This document shows positions 18,704 to 29,095 of a stretch of DNA of 64,000 bases, piece after piece. The DNA is taken from assembly GCF_018390555.1 (NCBI RefSeq), contig NZ_JAHBGB010000041.1, forward strand, positions 326,590 to 390,589. The letters run 5' to 3'. This DNA is from Ancylobacter oerskovii. GTDB lineage: Bacteria > Pseudomonadota > Alphaproteobacteria > Rhizobiales > Xanthobacteraceae. The position numbers and the translations under genes are program-made. The stretch's first letter is position 1. Each line of letters starts with the position of its first letter. The notes beneath the pieces are model-generated. The model did no database searches, was not told the DNA's origin, and was given only the letters and a program-made list of their open reading frames with translations.

Positions 18704-19216
18704 TCAGCGGCATTCCTGCGCGGCGCGATCCACCGCCGCGGAGATGCCGCTCAGCGAATAGGTGTCGGTGGTGACGTTGCCGCGTATCGACGAGCTCTTC
18801 ACCACCACGTCCCTGCCGCGCCGCATGGCGTCGAGCAGGCGGTTCTCCTCCGCCACGTTGCGCACCCAGGCGCCGGATCCCCGGGTATAGAGATCGAAGG
18901 AAGCCGGGCCGATGGTGAGGGTGGCGTCCGAGCCTTCCTTCAGCGGGAAGCCCATGACGACGCTGATCTCGTTCTTCACATTCTCCGCCGTGCGGGTGCT
19001 GATGAAGAAATAGGCAGGATCGCGGTTCAGCCCGGCGGGAGCGCGCGACTTCGGCTGCGAGAGCGCGTAGCAGATCTTGCCGCTGCCGCTGTCGTCCAGA
19101 TAAACGCCCCAATCACCGAACTGACCAACCAGCTTCGGCGCCGCTTCGGCGCCGGCCGTTCCGATGAGTGCCAGTGCCAGGCCGGCGAGTGCCGCGCGCG
19201 CCTTGCGTCGTGCCAT
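18704..19216 (-). CDS. IalB family exported protein
   Basis: The 170-residue product has a signal peptide (MARRKARAALAGLALALIGTAGAEA) and then the IalB pattern: FGDWGVYLDDSGSGKICYALSQP, a central DPAYFFISTRTAENVKNEISVVMGFPLKE and the late STDTYSLSG-like segment. IalB proteins were named after the invasion-associated locus of Bartonella, but the family is widespread in free-living Rhizobiales and the name says little about function here. Two cysteines (in ICYALS and near the C-terminal AQECR) could form a disulfide. AGGAG sits 10 bases ahead of the ATG. Confidence 0.85.
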   Translation of the reverse strand: MARRKARAALAGLALALIGTAGAEAAPKLVGQFGDWGVYLDDSGSGKICYALSQPKSRAPAGLNRDPAYFFISTRTAENVKNEISVVMGFPLKEGSDATLTIGPASFDLYTRGSGAWVRNVAEENRLLDAMRRGRDVVVKSSSIRGNVTTDTYSLSGISAAVDRAAQECR

Positions 19217-19429
19217 CGTCGATCGCTCCTGTGTTATGCTTTCACCGCGGTCGCGGCTTCGCTCAATGCTCCGTTCAGACCGCTAAAGGGATATCTGCCC
19301 CTCGGACGGCTGTGAACCCTTCCGACGGGGATGTGACCGCTTTGGCGGAGAATTGGGCTCATCTTCGAGTGATTTTGCCGCGGAGGTAAATGAAGGATTA
19401 CTGCGGGACGTGAAAGCCGTGGAAAGCCT

Positions 19430-19852
19430 TCACGCGCGTGTGATGCGCTCCATCGCCCGCCGGGCCGCCTCGCGGTGGACCGGCGTGATGTGAGCGGCGA
19501 GCAGGTTGAGGGCGGTGGCGAGCACGGCCGCGTCGTCGGTGAAGCCGAGCATGGGCAGGATGTCGGGAACCGTATCCGTCGGCAGCAGGAAATAGGCGAG
19601 GGAGCCGAACAGCACGGCGCGCACCTTCACCGGGGTGTTCCGGTCGAGCGCGCAGTAATAGGCCGCCGCGGCATCCGCCGCGAAGGGGATACGGCCGGCG
19701 GCGGCGGCAAGCTTGCGCCAGAAGCCGGCTCGCACTTCCTGTTCGTCGGCGGCGTTTCCAGTGCCGCCGAGATCGGCTTCGGTCGCATCGAAGGCGTCGG
19801 TGAAAGCGGCTGCGGAGCGGGTGGCCATATGAAACTCGTCTGCCATGACCAT
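19430..19852 (-). CDS. DUF1232 (YkvA-type) membrane protein
   Basis: The predicted product is 140 residues long. After about 45 hydrophilic residues comes FWRKLAAAAGRIPF, and then the DUF1232 core: KVRAVLFGSLAYFLLPTDTVPDILPMLGFTDDAAVLATALNLL. The core is a small hydrophobic helical pair with the PTDxxPDxxP signature. C-terminal HREAARRAMERITRA is amphipathic. Starts at 19852 (MVMADEF) and 19846 (MADEF) are both possible. Function is unknown; such proteins are often near stress genes. It lies downstream of thpR on the same strand. Confidence 0.85.
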   Translation of the reverse strand: MVMADEFHMATRSAAAFTDAFDATEADLGGTGNAADEQEVRAGFWRKLAAAAGRIPFAADAAAAYYCALDRNTPVKVRAVLFGSLAYFLLPTDTVPDILPMLGFTDDAAVLATALNLLAAHITPVHREAARRAMERITRA

Positions 19853-19917
19853 GAGATGGCCCCGCCTATCGTCATCCGCAATATGTCCGGCGCAAGGCAG
19901 ACCCGCAGATGGGGCGT

Positions 19918-20451
19918 CTACATCAGCGGATAGGCGGCCTCGACGCGGTAGGGGCCGCCGCCGACCGAATCCCGCGAGGAGTAGAGCACGAAGCGGGAGA
20001 CCTCGAAGGTCGGCGAGCGGTAGTAGCCGCGGATGGAAAGATAGTCCGCCACCTGGCGCGGCGCGGCGTCGCGCAGGCGGGCCAGGGTGACGTGCGGGCG
20101 GAAGTTTCGCCCCTCCGGCGGCAGGCCGATGCGCTTCATCAGCCGCTCGTGCTCGGCCTGCAACTCGTTGAGCGCGCTGTTGGTCTTGACCGCCGCGAAG
20201 ATGGCGCGCGGCTTGTTGTTGCCGAACTGGTCGACGCCGTCGAGGGTGAGGTCGAAGCCGAAGCGATCGACCTCGTCGAGCGCGGCAGCCGCGTCGCGCG
20301 CCACGGCGTGATCGACATCGCCGATGAAGCGCAGGGTGACGTGGTAGAATTCCGGGTCGATCCATCGCGCCCCCGGCAGGCCGCCGCGCAGCATCGACAG
20401 GGTGCCGGCGACATTGGCCGGGATTTCGAGGGCGGTGAAAAGCCGTGGCAT
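19918..20451 (-). CDS. thpR: RNA 2',3'-cyclic phosphodiesterase
   Basis: ThpR (formerly 2'-5' RNA ligase) hydrolyses 2',3'-cyclic phosphate ends of RNA. The 177-residue product has the two HxTx motifs of the 2H phosphoesterase superfamily: HVTLRFIGD (about residue 41) and HVTLARL (about residue 127). The N-terminal MPRLFTALEIPANV is typical. The start at 20451 is supported by AGGGAGG 7 bases upstream; the longer frame adds 63 unlikely residues. Its stop is 65 bases from the start of the DUF1232 gene. Confidence 0.93.
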   Translation of the reverse strand: MPRLFTALEIPANVAGTLSMLRGGLPGARWIDPEFYHVTLRFIGDVDHAVARDAAAALDEVDRFGFDLTLDGVDQFGNNKPRAIFAAVKTNSALNELQAEHERLMKRIGLPPEGRNFRPHVTLARLRDAAPRQVADYLSIRGYYRSPTFEVSRFVLYSSRDSVGGGPYRVEAAYPLM

Positions 20452-20603
20452 GGCCGGCCTCCCTGGTAGCCTCGGGATCGTCTGGGCAATTTGATACGGA
20501 TTCGCGCGCCGAGGAAAAGCGCAAAAATCGGGCAGCCTGCCTCCCGCCATCGGCCGCTCGGCGAAGCTGACGGCCCTGCGCGAAGCCTGTATGTTGATCC
20601 TCC

Positions 20604-21440
20604 ATGACCGAATCGCTCGACGATACCGACGTTCCCGCACCCGCCGACGCGCCGGTTGAGCCGATCGCGTTCGCTTCCGTCGCCGCGATCTATCGCTATC
20701 CGGTCAAGGGGCTGACCCCGGAACCGCTCGATGTCGCGGAACTGACCGCCGGCGGCTATTTCCCCGGCGACCGGCTCTATGCCATCGAGAACGGGCCCTC
20801 CGGCTTCGTCGCCGAGGCGCCGGCGTTCCAGCCGAAGATCAAGTTCCTCATGCTGATGCGCAACGAGCGGCTCGCCGCCCTCGATGCACGTTACGAGGAT
20901 GCCGCGACGACGCTCGTCATTCGCCATGAGGGCGCGGAAGTGGTGCGCGGCGACCTTTCCACCGAGGAGGGGCGGGCGGCGATCGAGCTGTTCTTCCAGC
21001 GCTACGCCCGATACGAATTGCGCGGCGCGCCCAAGGTGCTGGCGGCGCCGGAGGGATTCCGCTTCGTCGACACCACCGAGGGGTACATCTCGCTCATCAA
21101 CCTCGCCAGCTGCCGGGCGCTGGAGGAGATGATCGGCAAGCCCGTCGATCCGCTGCGTTTCCGCGCCAATCTCTATCTGTCCGGCATGGAGCCGTGGGAG
21201 GAGATGGATCTCGTCGGCCACACCATCGAGATCGGCGAGCAGGTGAAGCTGAGGATCACCGAGAGCATCGTGCGTTGCGCCGCCACCAATGTCGATCCGG
21301 CCAGCGCGGTGCGCGATCTCGACATTCCCGGGACGCTGAACCGCCAGCTCGGCCACAATCATTGCGGCATCTTCGCCGAGGTGGTTTCGGGCGGGGCGAT
21401 CAATCGGGGCGACGCGGTGCGCCTGCGGTTGCAGCCGTAA
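20604..21440 (+). CDS. MOSC domain protein
   Basis: This 278-residue protein has an N-terminal beta-barrel MOSC_N region (about residues 22-115, with IYRYPVKGLTPEPLDVAEL) and a C-terminal MOSC domain (about 140-275) with RFRANLYLSGMEPWEEMDLVG and RCAATNVDPASA. MOSC proteins are related to the sulfurtransferase end of molybdenum cofactor sulfurases and include YiiM- and mARC-like reductases. The cysteine in IVRCAATNVD is the usual molybdenum-ligand position of mARC-type proteins. No ferredoxin domain is attached, and the partner reductase is unknown. Confidence 0.88.
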   Translation: MTESLDDTDVPAPADAPVEPIAFASVAAIYRYPVKGLTPEPLDVAELTAGGYFPGDRLYAIENGPSGFVAEAPAFQPKIKFLMLMRNERLAALDARYEDAATTLVIRHEGAEVVRGDLSTEEGRAAIELFFQRYARYELRGAPKVLAAPEGFRFVDTTEGYISLINLASCRALEEMIGKPVDPLRFRANLYLSGMEPWEEMDLVGHTIEIGEQVKLRITESIVRCAATNVDPASAVRDLDIPGTLNRQLGHNHCGIFAEVVSGGAINRGDAVRLRLQP

Positions 21441-21605
21441 GCGTCAATGCCGGGCGGCGAGGCCGCCCGAGGTCAGGACGACCGCAAGCCTCCCCATCCA
21501 CGTTCTGTGTCGGTCGATGTCGCGCGGCTGCGGTCTGGCGTCCGTGGCCTGCGGCAGCGATCCGGCGCAGCCATCGTCTCCGAGCGATGACGGCCTGAAA
21601 CGCAA

Positions 21606-21628
21606 CAGCCCGGCACGAGGCCGGGCTG
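21606..21628. terminator. hairpin between the MOSC and DUF4167 genes
   Basis: CAGCCCGGC pairs with GCCGGGCTG around the five-base loop ACGAG. It lies in the 228-base gap between two convergent genes, where a terminator is expected, but neither side has a proper T-run. Confidence 0.4.
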
Positions 21629-21668
21629 CAAGATCACGGACGCCGGGACGCAGGCCCGGGCTCGGCTC

Positions 21669-22724
21669 TCACTCGCCGGCTTCGGCGGGCTCGGCCGGCG
21701 TGTCCCCCTCGGCATCGCCGGCCCGGCGGTAGCGCCGGCGGCGGGTGCGGGGCTTGGCGGCATCGTCGGTCGCCTCCGGCGCCGGAGCGTCGGCGGCCGC
21801 CGGCTCGCTGGGCTGGGCGGGAGCCGCGGCCGCGGCGCGCGAGCGGCGCGCGGGTGCCGCGGGCACGGGGGCGGGCTCGGGTTCCGCCTGCGGAGCCGGC
21901 ACGGGTGCGGGCGCGGCCGCCGCGACGGGCGGAACCGGCTCGGGCGCGGCGGCTACCGGCACCGGGCCGCTGCTCTGGGTGATGAAGGCCGGCAGGCCGA
22001 TCTCGGCCTCGACATCCGGGCCGAGAACCGGCTGCGGCTGGTTGCCGGGATCGCGATAGGCATTCTCGCGCGGCTCGCGCTGCGGGCGCTCGCCGCGCTC
22101 CCAGCGATTCTGCCGCGGCTGGTCGGAGCGGTAGTCGCGATCCTCGCGCGGGCCACGCTCATTGCGCTGGTTGTTGCGATCCTGATTGCGGTCGCGATTG
22201 TCCCGGTTGTCACGGGAATCCCGGTTGTCGCGATTATCCCGGTTGTCACGGGGCTCGCGATTGTCGCGGTTGTCCCGGCGATTATAGCCGTCGCGATCGC
22301 GGAAATTGTCGCGCCCTCCCTCGCGGCCCTGCTCGCGGCCGCCGTCCTCGCGCTGGGGCGCCTCGCGCGGCTGCTGCAACTGCGCGTTCGGCTGCGCCTC
22401 GCCGCTCTCCTCGAAGTCGAAGTCGTCCTCGTCCTCGTCCGGGCGCTGGAAAGGCTGGCCCTGGACGCCGAACTGGGCCTGCACCGCGGCGATGATGCGG
22501 AAATAATGCTCGGCGTGCTGGAGATAGTTCTCCGCCGCCACCGGATCGCTCGAAGCCTGGGCGTCGCGGGCGAGCTGCAGATATTTCTCGGCGATGGTCT
22601 GGGCGGTGCCGCGGACCTTCACGTCCGGCCCGTTGGATTCATAGACCCGGGTCAGCGGGTTCTGGCTGCGCCGGTTGGTATTGTTCCGGCCACGCATACG
22701 CTTCTGCTGGTTGTTATTTCGCAT
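21669..22724 (-). CDS. DUF4167 domain protein with Arg/Asp/Asn repeats
   Basis: The product is 351 residues. The N-terminus (MRNNNQQKRMRGRNN and SQNPLTRVYESNGPDVKVRG, then IAEKYLQLARDAQASSD and AENYLQHAEHYFRI) is the DUF4167 domain, an RNA-associated-looking module of Rhizobiales. The middle (about 150-210) is a low-complexity run of RDN-type triplets (RDNRDNRDNR). The C-terminal half is rich in Pro, Ala and Glu and ends with basic RTRRRRYRRAG. The start at 22724 is chosen because the DUF4167 consensus begins there. It lies downstream of prmC in the same direction, as in other Rhizobiales. Confidence 0.88.
   Translation of the reverse strand: MRNNNQQKRMRGRNNTNRRSQNPLTRVYESNGPDVKVRGTAQTIAEKYLQLARDAQASSDPVAAENYLQHAEHYFRIIAAVQAQFGVQGQPFQRPDEDEDDFDFEESGEAQPNAQLQQPREAPQREDGGREQGREGGRDNFRDRDGYNRRDNRDNREPRDNRDNRDNRDSRDNRDNRDRNQDRNNQRNERGPREDRDYRSDQPRQNRWERGERPQREPRENAYRDPGNQPQPVLGPDVEAEIGLPAFITQSSGPVPVAAAPEPVPPVAAAAPAPVPAPQAEPEPAPVPAAPARRSRAAAAAPAQPSEPAAADAPAPEATDDAAKPRTRRRRYRRAGDAEGDTPAEPAEAGE
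22155..22310. repeat. GTTGTC-rich low-complexity coding repeat
   Basis: Within the DUF4167 gene, 9-nt-like units built on CGGTTGTC / GCGATTGTC recur about fifteen times with small variations; on the coding strand they encode Arg-Asp-Asn runs. Length changes in multiples of three would keep the frame. Confidence 0.75.
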
Positions 22725-23335
22725 CGAGTCTGGTCTCTGCTGCCGCACGTCCCGATGGGCAAGCGCCATGCCGGGAAGCCTGCGGGCGGGTCAATCGCCT
22801 TCTGGTGTTCGTATCGTCTTGGTGTGCGTCACAATCGTCGTTTCAGGCGCAGCCTTCGGAAAAAATCTCGACCGGGCAATTCCGGCAGGTTCAGCGCGGG
22901 GGACAGCGTCTCCGCCGCGGTGCCTGTACACGGAACAGCCCCGGAAACTGACCGTCCGGCGAAACATCCGGGCCTGGCGCGCCACCATGAAGTTCAAAAC
23001 CGAAGTTCGAAACCTCTGCGCCCACCCGCATCCGGCCGGGAAATCCGGCCGCCGCCGTGACATTCACACCCTGCCGGCACGCTTCGAGCGCTGCCGTCAG
23101 CTTCGCGCTCTGCCGCGTGTCAGACATGCGGCCAAACGACTGAAGCAATCCTGTCCTAGGTGACATCGACCTCCCTTGCGGGAGAACTTCCGGTCAGGGG
23201 ATCGTCCCGGCCGCGCAAGCCGTTCCGAAATCAACATCCTGTCGGTGAATGATGTCTCAGGTCGATTCCTGTGACCGGACACTAATCGGTTCGGTAGTTG
23301 GTTCCAAGCCCTTTTTTGCTGCAGGTCGGACGATC
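22725..23335. other. 611-base gap without a recognised gene
   Basis: This is a long gap between prmC and the DUF4167 gene, both on the minus strand. Several frames of 60-180 codons cross it, but none has a family signature, signal peptide or credible ribosome site. It probably holds the promoter of the DUF4167 gene and the 3' end of the prmC transcript. I see no perfect hairpin with a T-tract. Confidence 0.5.
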
Positions 23336-24190
23336 TCACGCCGGTGTGGTGACCAGGGCGCGGGCGATGCCGCCGAGATCGACGCGCGCCGGCCCGTCTA
23401 TGCCGAGACCGGCCTTCACGAGCAATTGCGCGACCGCTGCTTCCTGTCCAACCCCCAATTCGAGAATGGCCCGGCCACCGGGCAACAATAGGGCAGGCAG
23501 GAATCCGGCGATGGCGCGATAGGCCGCCAGCCCGTCGGGGCCGCCGTCGAGAGCCATATGGGGATCGTGGGCGCGCACGTCCACCTCAAGGCGGTCGATG
23601 GCCGCGGTCTCGATATAGGGCGGGTTGGAAATCACGAGATCGAAGCCTCCGCCAAGCGGCGCGGCCCAGTCGCCGACCAGCACGGCGGCGCGGGACCCGA
23701 GGCCGAGGGCGACGAGATTGGCCCGGGCCTGTCGCGCCGCGCCTTCCGAGCGATCGACGCCGATGCCGAAGGCGTTGGGGCGCTCCGACAGCAGCGCCGC
23801 GAGGAGGGCGCCGCTGCCGGTGCCGAGATCGAGCACCCGCAACGGCTGGAGACGATCGGGGAAGGCGGCCAGCGCGGCTTCCACCAGCGTCTCGGTGTCC
23901 GGGCGCGGCACCAGCGTTTCGGGCGAGAGCGTGAAGTCGAGGCTCCAGAATTCGCGCTTTCCGGTCAGCCGCGCCAGAGGCTCGCCGTCGGCGCGGCGGC
24001 GGGCGAGTGCGCGGAGCCGTGCCGCCTCGGTCGCCTCGACGGCAAGCTCCGCCCGGGCGATCAGCTCGGCATCGCCGAGGCCGAGCGCCTGGCGCACCAG
24101 CAACCGTGCCTCGCGCCGTGCCGAATCGATGCCGGCGGCGGCGAGGGTGCCGGCGATCTCGCGGATCAGCGCCGCGCGCGTGACCGGCAT
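23336..24190 (-). CDS. prmC: peptide chain release factor N5-glutamine methyltransferase
   Basis: PrmC methylates the glutamine of the GGQ motif in release factors RF1 and RF2, using S-adenosylmethionine. The 284-residue product has an N-terminal helical domain, the SAM site VLDLGTGSGALLAALL (about residues 118-133), and the catalytic NPPY in LVISNPPYIE. PRPDTETLVE matches the family. It ends 4 bases before prfA in the direction of transcription, so it is translated with its substrate. Confidence 0.96.
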   Translation of the reverse strand: MPVTRAALIREIAGTLAAAGIDSARREARLLVRQALGLGDAELIARAELAVEATEAARLRALARRRADGEPLARLTGKREFWSLDFTLSPETLVPRPDTETLVEAALAAFPDRLQPLRVLDLGTGSGALLAALLSERPNAFGIGVDRSEGAARQARANLVALGLGSRAAVLVGDWAAPLGGGFDLVISNPPYIETAAIDRLEVDVRAHDPHMALDGGPDGLAAYRAIAGFLPALLLPGGRAILELGVGQEAAVAQLLVKAGLGIDGPARVDLGGIARALVTTPA

Positions 24191-24194
24191 CGGC

Positions 24195-25289
24195 CTAGTT
24201 CCAGCCGGCCGATTCGGCCTCGGCCAGCAGCGCCGCCTGATGCTCGGTGACCAATGAATCGACCAGCTCGCCGAGCGCGTCGCCGGCGACGATTTCCGGC
24301 AGCTTGTAGAGGGTGAGGCCGATGCGGTGATCGGTCACGCGTGCCTGCGGGAAATTATAGGTGCGGATGCGCTCGGAGCGGTCGCCGGAGCCGACCTGCA
24401 GCTTGCGCTCGCTGGCGCGGGCGCTGTCGCGCTTCTCGCGTTCGGCGTCGTAGAGCCGGGCGCGCAGGAGGCTCATGGCGCGCGCCTTGTTCTTGTGCTG
24501 CGAGCGCTCGTCCTGCACCGCCACCACGACGCCGGTGGGAAGGTGGGTGATGCGCACCGCGCTCTCGGTCTTGTTCACATGCTGGCCGCCGGCGCCGGAG
24601 GCGCGGAACACGTCGATCCTGAGGTCGCCCTCGTCGATGCCGATATCGACCTCCTCGACCTCCGGCAGCACCGCCACCGTGGCGGCGGAGGTGTGGATGC
24701 GGCCCGAGCCTTCGGTCTCCGGCACGCGCTGCACGCGATGCACGCCGGATTCGAACTTCAACTTCGCATAGGCGCCGCGGCCATGGATGGCGGCGATGAT
24801 TTCCTTGTAGCCGCCGGCGGTGCCCTCGCTCATCGACAGCACCTCGACGGACCAGCCATTGAGCCCGGCGAAGCGCTCATACATGCGGAACAGGTCGCCG
24901 GCGAACAGCGCCGCCTCGTCGCCGCCGGTGCCGGCGCGCACTTCGAGGATGACGCCGCGCTCGTCCATCGCGTCCTTGGGCAGCAGCGCGAGCCGCACCT
25001 CATGGGTGAGCGCCTCGACCTTCTCTTCCAGCTCGGCGGCCTCGGCGGCGGCGAGCTCGGCCATTTCGCGGTCGGTCCCCGCGTCCTCGGCGAGATGCTG
25101 CGCCTCGGCGAGCTCGCGCTCGGCGGCACGCAGCGCCTTCACCCGCTCGATCAGCGGCGAGAGGTCGGCGAATTCGCGGGAGAGACGGACATAGGCCTCG
25201 GCATCGGGGCTGGCGGAGAGCGCATGCTCGATCTCGGCGTGACGGGCGAGAAGCTGGTCGAGCCGGGCGTCGGGGAGGGCGGTGGTCAC
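24195..25289 (-). CDS. prfA: peptide chain release factor 1
   Basis: RF1 reads UAA and UAG stop codons and triggers peptide release. The 364-residue protein has an N-terminal coiled region, the central codon-recognition domain and the GGQ loop ([15 protein letters not shown]). The start is a GTG at 25289, overlapping the ptsP stop by the sequence GTGA, which suggests translational coupling. The product then begins [14 protein letters not shown], as RF1 proteins do. The tail includes [17 protein letters not shown]. Confidence 0.96.
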   Translation of the reverse strand: MTTALPDARLDQLLARHAEIEHALSASPDAEAYVRLSREFADLSPLIERVKALRAAERELAEAQHLAEDAGTDREMAELAAAEAAELEEKVEALTHEVRLALLPKDAMDERGVILEVRAGTGGDEAALFAGDLFRMYERFAGLNGWSVEVLSMSEGTAGGYKEIIAAIHGRGAYAKLKFESGVHRVQRVPETEGSGRIHTSAATVAVLPEVEEVDIGIDEGDLRIDVFRASGAGGQHVNKTESAVRITHLPTGVVVAVQDERSQHKNKARAMSLLRARLYDAEREKRDSARASERKLQVGSGDRSERIRTYNFPQARVTDHRIGLTLYKLPEIVAGDALGELVDSLVTEHQAALLAEAESAGWN

Positions 25290-27553
25290 AGCGGCAGGCC
25301 GGTGGTTTCGGCGAAGGCCTTCAGGTGCGGCCGCAGGCTGGCGATATGGGTCTCCCCCTTCAGCAGCGGCTCCACCAGCGCGGCGACGGCGCCGAGGTCG
25401 AGGTCGAGGAACATCGCCTTCACCGGGCCATAGGCGGCGGGGGAGAGCGACAGCTTGCGGTAGCCGATGGCGGCCAGCGCCAGCGCCTCTAGCGGCCGCG
25501 AGGCGAGTTCGCCGCACAGCGTCACCTGCTTGCCGTGGCGTTCGGCGGCGTCGGCAATGGCCTTCAGCGCGTTGAGGGCGGCCGGCGACAGGGGATCGAA
25601 GCGGTCGGCGACGCGCGGATTGCCGCGATCGGCGGCGAACAGGAACTGCACCAGGTCGTTGGAGCCGACCGAGGCGAAGTCGATGCGCTCGAACAGGGCG
25701 TCGAGCTGGAACAGCAGCGACGGCACTTCCAGCATCACCCCCACCAGCACCCGCTCGGGCAGGCCGTGGCCGTGACGGCGCAGATGGGTGAGCTCGCGCT
25801 CGACGATGTGGCGCGCCTTGTCGAACTCCTCCACCGCCGCCACCATCGGGAAGATGAGGCGCAGTTCGCGCCCGTTGGCGGCGCGCAGCAGAGCACGGAC
25901 CTGGCTGCGCAGCAGGCCCGGCCGGTCGAGGCCGAGGCGGATGGCACGCCAGCCGAGCGCCGGGTTTTCCTCCTCGATCGCCCGCATATAGGGCAGCACC
26001 TTGTCGCCGCCGATGTCGAGGGTGCGGAACACCACCGGCCGCCCATCGGCGGCGTCGAGCACCGAGCGGTAGAGCTTCAGCTGCTCGTTGGTCCGCGGGA
26101 AGGCGGAGGCGATCATGAACTGCAGCTCGGTGCGGAACAGGCCGATGCCCGAGGCCCCGGTTTCGGCGATGTGCGGCAGGTCGACCAGCAGGCCAGCATT
26201 CAGGTGCAGGTCGATGGCGACGCCGTCGCGGGTGACGGTGGGCATGTCGCGCAGGGCGGCATATTGCTCCAGCCGCTTGGCGCGGAAGCGCACCTTCTCG
26301 ACATAGACGCCCTCGACGTCGACGGGCGGGCGCACATGCACCTCGCCCGATACGCCGTCGACGATGATGGGGTCGCCGGCATCCACCAGCCCGACGATGT
26401 TCTCGATATGCCCGACGGCGGCGATGTTGAGCGCGCGGGCGACGATGGTGAGATGGCTGGTCGCCGCGCCCTCTTCCAACACCAGGCCGCGGATGCGGGT
26501 GCGGTCATAGTCGAGCAGCGCCGCCGGGCTCATGTTGCGGGCGACGATGATGGCGTTGTCCGGCAGCGCCATCTTCTCCGGCCCGCCGGCGCGGCCGGTG
26601 AGCTGGCGCAGCAGCCGGTTGGCGAGGTCGTCGAGATCGTGCATCCGCTCGCGCAGATACGGGTCGGTCATGCGCAGCATGCGCGCGCGGGTGTCCGACT
26701 GCACGCGCTCGACCGCGCCTTCCGCCGTGAGGCCGGTCATCACCGCCTCGCGCATGCGGTTGATCCACCCGCGGTCGTGGGCGAACATCCGGTAGGCCTC
26801 GAGGATCTCGCGATGCTCGCCGACGCGGGCGACGCCCTCGTCCTCCAGCATGCTGTCGATGGAGGCGCGCAGCGTCTCCACCGCCTGGTCGAGCCGGTCG
26901 AGCTCGCCGGGCACGTCGTCGGCGATGACCTTGGTCACCTCGATGCGCGGCTCGTGCAGTACCACATGGCCGAGGCCGATACCCTCGGAAAGCGCGCTGC
27001 CGGTGAGGTGCAGCGGCCGGCGGGCGGCCGGCTCGGCGCCGGGCAGGGCGAGGGCGGTCAATTCGCCGGAGGCGATGATCTCGGCCAGCACCATGGCGGT
27101 GGTCTGCAGCGCCTCGATCTCCTCCTCGGTATAGGAGCGATGGGCGCGGTTCTGCACCACCAGCACGCCGAGCGTGTTGCCGGCGCGCAGGATCGGCACG
27201 CCGAGGAAGGAATGGTAAATTTCCTCGCCGGTTTCCGGCCGGTAGGAGAAGGCCGGGTGTGCCTGGGCGTTGGAGAGGCTGATCGGCTCGGCCTCGCGCG
27301 CGACGGTGCCGACGAGGCCCTCGTCGATGCGCATCACCGTGAGATGCACGGCGCTGCGGTTGAGGCCCTCGGTGGCGTAGAGCTCCAGCGTGCCGTCGAC
27401 GCGCAGCACATAGACCGAGCAGACCTCGGCCACCATGTTGGCCGCGATCAGGACCACGATCTTGTCGAGGCGGTCCTGCGCGCTGACCGGCTCCGCCATG
27501 ACCTCGCGCAGGCGGCGCAGCAGCACGCGCGGACCGCCGAGGGCGCTACGCAT
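25286..27553 (-). CDS. ptsP: phosphoenolpyruvate-protein phosphotransferase PtsP (EI-Ntr)
   Basis: EI-Ntr starts the nitrogen phosphotransferase relay, passing phosphate from PEP to NPr and EIIA-Ntr, and links nitrogen and carbon status to regulation. The 755-residue product has an N-terminal GAF domain (about residues 20-160, [19 protein letters not shown]) that may sense glutamine. The phosphohistidine domain contains the active His in [16 protein letters not shown]. The PEP-binding TIM barrel contains [40 protein letters not shown] and [10 protein letters not shown]. It lies between lysC and prfA on the minus strand, a common alphaproteobacterial order. Confidence 0.95.
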   Translation of the reverse strand: MRSALGGPRVLLRRLREVMAEPVSAQDRLDKIVVLIAANMVAEVCSVYVLRVDGTLELYATEGLNRSAVHLTVMRIDEGLVGTVAREAEPISLSNAQAHPAFSYRPETGEEIYHSFLGVPILRAGNTLGVLVVQNRAHRSYTEEEIEALQTTAMVLAEIIASGELTALALPGAEPAARRPLHLTGSALSEGIGLGHVVLHEPRIEVTKVIADDVPGELDRLDQAVETLRASIDSMLEDEGVARVGEHREILEAYRMFAHDRGWINRMREAVMTGLTAEGAVERVQSDTRARMLRMTDPYLRERMHDLDDLANRLLRQLTGRAGGPEKMALPDNAIIVARNMSPAALLDYDRTRIRGLVLEEGAATSHLTIVARALNIAAVGHIENIVGLVDAGDPIIVDGVSGEVHVRPPVDVEGVYVEKVRFRAKRLEQYAALRDMPTVTRDGVAIDLHLNAGLLVDLPHIAETGASGIGLFRTELQFMIASAFPRTNEQLKLYRSVLDAADGRPVVFRTLDIGGDKVLPYMRAIEEENPALGWRAIRLGLDRPGLLRSQVRALLRAANGRELRLIFPMVAAVEEFDKARHIVERELTHLRRHGHGLPERVLVGVMLEVPSLLFQLDALFERIDFASVGSNDLVQFLFAADRGNPRVADRFDPLSPAALNALKAIADAAERHGKQVTLCGELASRPLEALALAAIGYRKLSLSPAAYGPVKAMFLDLDLGAVAALVEPLLKGETHIASLRPHLKAFAETTGLPL

Positions 27554-27651
27554 CGGCCGTCCCTGGGTTCCGGGCCTGATCTCGGCGCTCGCCGAGTCCC
27601 GAACTGTCGAAGAATCGACGCGGCTGGAGCCGCGCCGCCGAAATGATGCCG

Positions 27652-28905
27652 TCAGGCGTCGAGCCCGTATACCGAATGCAGCGTCCGCACGGCAAGTTCG
27701 GTATAGGCCGCGTCGATCAGCACCGAGATCTTGATCTCGGAGGTGGAGATGGCGCGGATGTTGATGCCGCGCTCGGACAGCGCCTTGAAGGCGCGGGCCG
27801 CTACACCGGCATGTGAGCGCATGCCGATGCCGATGATCGAGATCTTCACCACGTCGGTGGCGCCCTCGATGGTGCCGAAGCCGATCTCCGCCTTCACCGG
27901 CGCGAGGGCGGCCTTGGCGCGCTCGAAATCGGCGGTCGGCACGGTGAAGGTGATGTCGGTGAAGCCTTCCGCCGACACGTTCTGCACGATCATGTCGACA
28001 TTGATGTTGGCGTCGGCCAGCGGCACGAAGACGTTGGCGGCGATGCCCGGCTTGTCCGGCACGCGGCGGATGCTCACCTGGGCCTCGTCGCGCGCGAAGG
28101 CGATGCCGGTGACGACTTCACTCTCCACGATTTCCTCCTCGTCGCAGATCAGGGTGCCCGGCGGGTCGCCGGCGGTCTTCAGTTCCGGTGCGTCCGGGTC
28201 GGTGAAGCTGGAGCGCACGAAGGTGCGCACCTTGTGCACCATGGCCATCTCGACCGAACGTACCTGCAATACCTTGGCGCCCAGCGACGCCATCTCCAGC
28301 ATTTCCTCGAAGGCGACCTTGTCGAGGCGCTTGGCCTTGGGAACGATGCGCGGATCAGTGGTGTAGACGCCGTCGACATCGGTGTAGATGTCGCAGCGAT
28401 CGGCCTTGATGGCGGCGGCGACCGCCACGGCGCTGGTGTCCGAGCCGCCGCGGCCCAGCGTGGTGATGCGTCCCGACGCCTCGTGCATGCCCTGGAAGCC
28501 GGCGATCACGGCCACTTCGCGTCCCTCGCCGAATCGGGCGACGATCTCGTCGCCGTTCACCGAGAGGATGCGCGCCGAGCCATGGGCGTCGTCGGTGGAG
28601 ACCGGCAGCTGCCAGCCCTGCCAGGAGCGGGCGGGAATGCCCATGTCCTTCAGCGCGATGGCGAGAAGGCCGGACGTCACCTGCTCGCCGGAGGCGACGA
28701 TGGCGTCATATTCGCGCGGATCGTAGAGCACCGCCGTCTCGCGGCACCAGCCGACCAGCTCGTTGGTCTTGCCGGACATGGCGGACACCACCACGGCGAC
28801 CTCGTGCCCGGCGTCGATCTCGCGTTTGACGTGGCGGGCGACGTTCTTGATGCGCTCAATGTTCGCGACGGACGTGCCGCCGAACTTCATCACCAGACGT
28901 GCCAT
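27652..28905 (-). CDS. lysC: aspartate kinase
   Basis: Aspartokinase phosphorylates aspartate at the start of the lysine, threonine and methionine branches. The 417-residue protein has the kinase N-terminus MARLVMKFGGTSVANIERI and the ATP and substrate region with FQGMHEASGRITTLGRGGSDTSAVAVAAA. Two C-terminal ACT domains (about residues 265-410, ending VLIDAAYTELAVRTLHSVYG) are where allosteric feedback by lysine or threonine occurs. The length fits the common single-function type. It is divergent from ubiG. Confidence 0.96.
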   Translation of the reverse strand: MARLVMKFGGTSVANIERIKNVARHVKREIDAGHEVAVVVSAMSGKTNELVGWCRETAVLYDPREYDAIVASGEQVTSGLLAIALKDMGIPARSWQGWQLPVSTDDAHGSARILSVNGDEIVARFGEGREVAVIAGFQGMHEASGRITTLGRGGSDTSAVAVAAAIKADRCDIYTDVDGVYTTDPRIVPKAKRLDKVAFEEMLEMASLGAKVLQVRSVEMAMVHKVRTFVRSSFTDPDAPELKTAGDPPGTLICDEEEIVESEVVTGIAFARDEAQVSIRRVPDKPGIAANVFVPLADANINVDMIVQNVSAEGFTDITFTVPTADFERAKAALAPVKAEIGFGTIEGATDVVKISIIGIGMRSHAGVAARAFKALSERGINIRAISTSEIKISVLIDAAYTELAVRTLHSVYGLDA

Positions 28906-29095
28906 GGGAAGAAACCGTACCGCTTGTTCTTATGTCGGGCGCAAGGGAGGCATCCCCCGGGCCGAAAAGGCGCGTATACATATCCACCTCGCGCCCCGGC
29001 CGCAACGCCCGCGCGCGGGTCGGGAGCGAGCTTGGAATTCTTCCCGGATGCGCCCATTTTCCGAGCCGCAGAGCCGATAGAGCCGAGAGCGCCTG

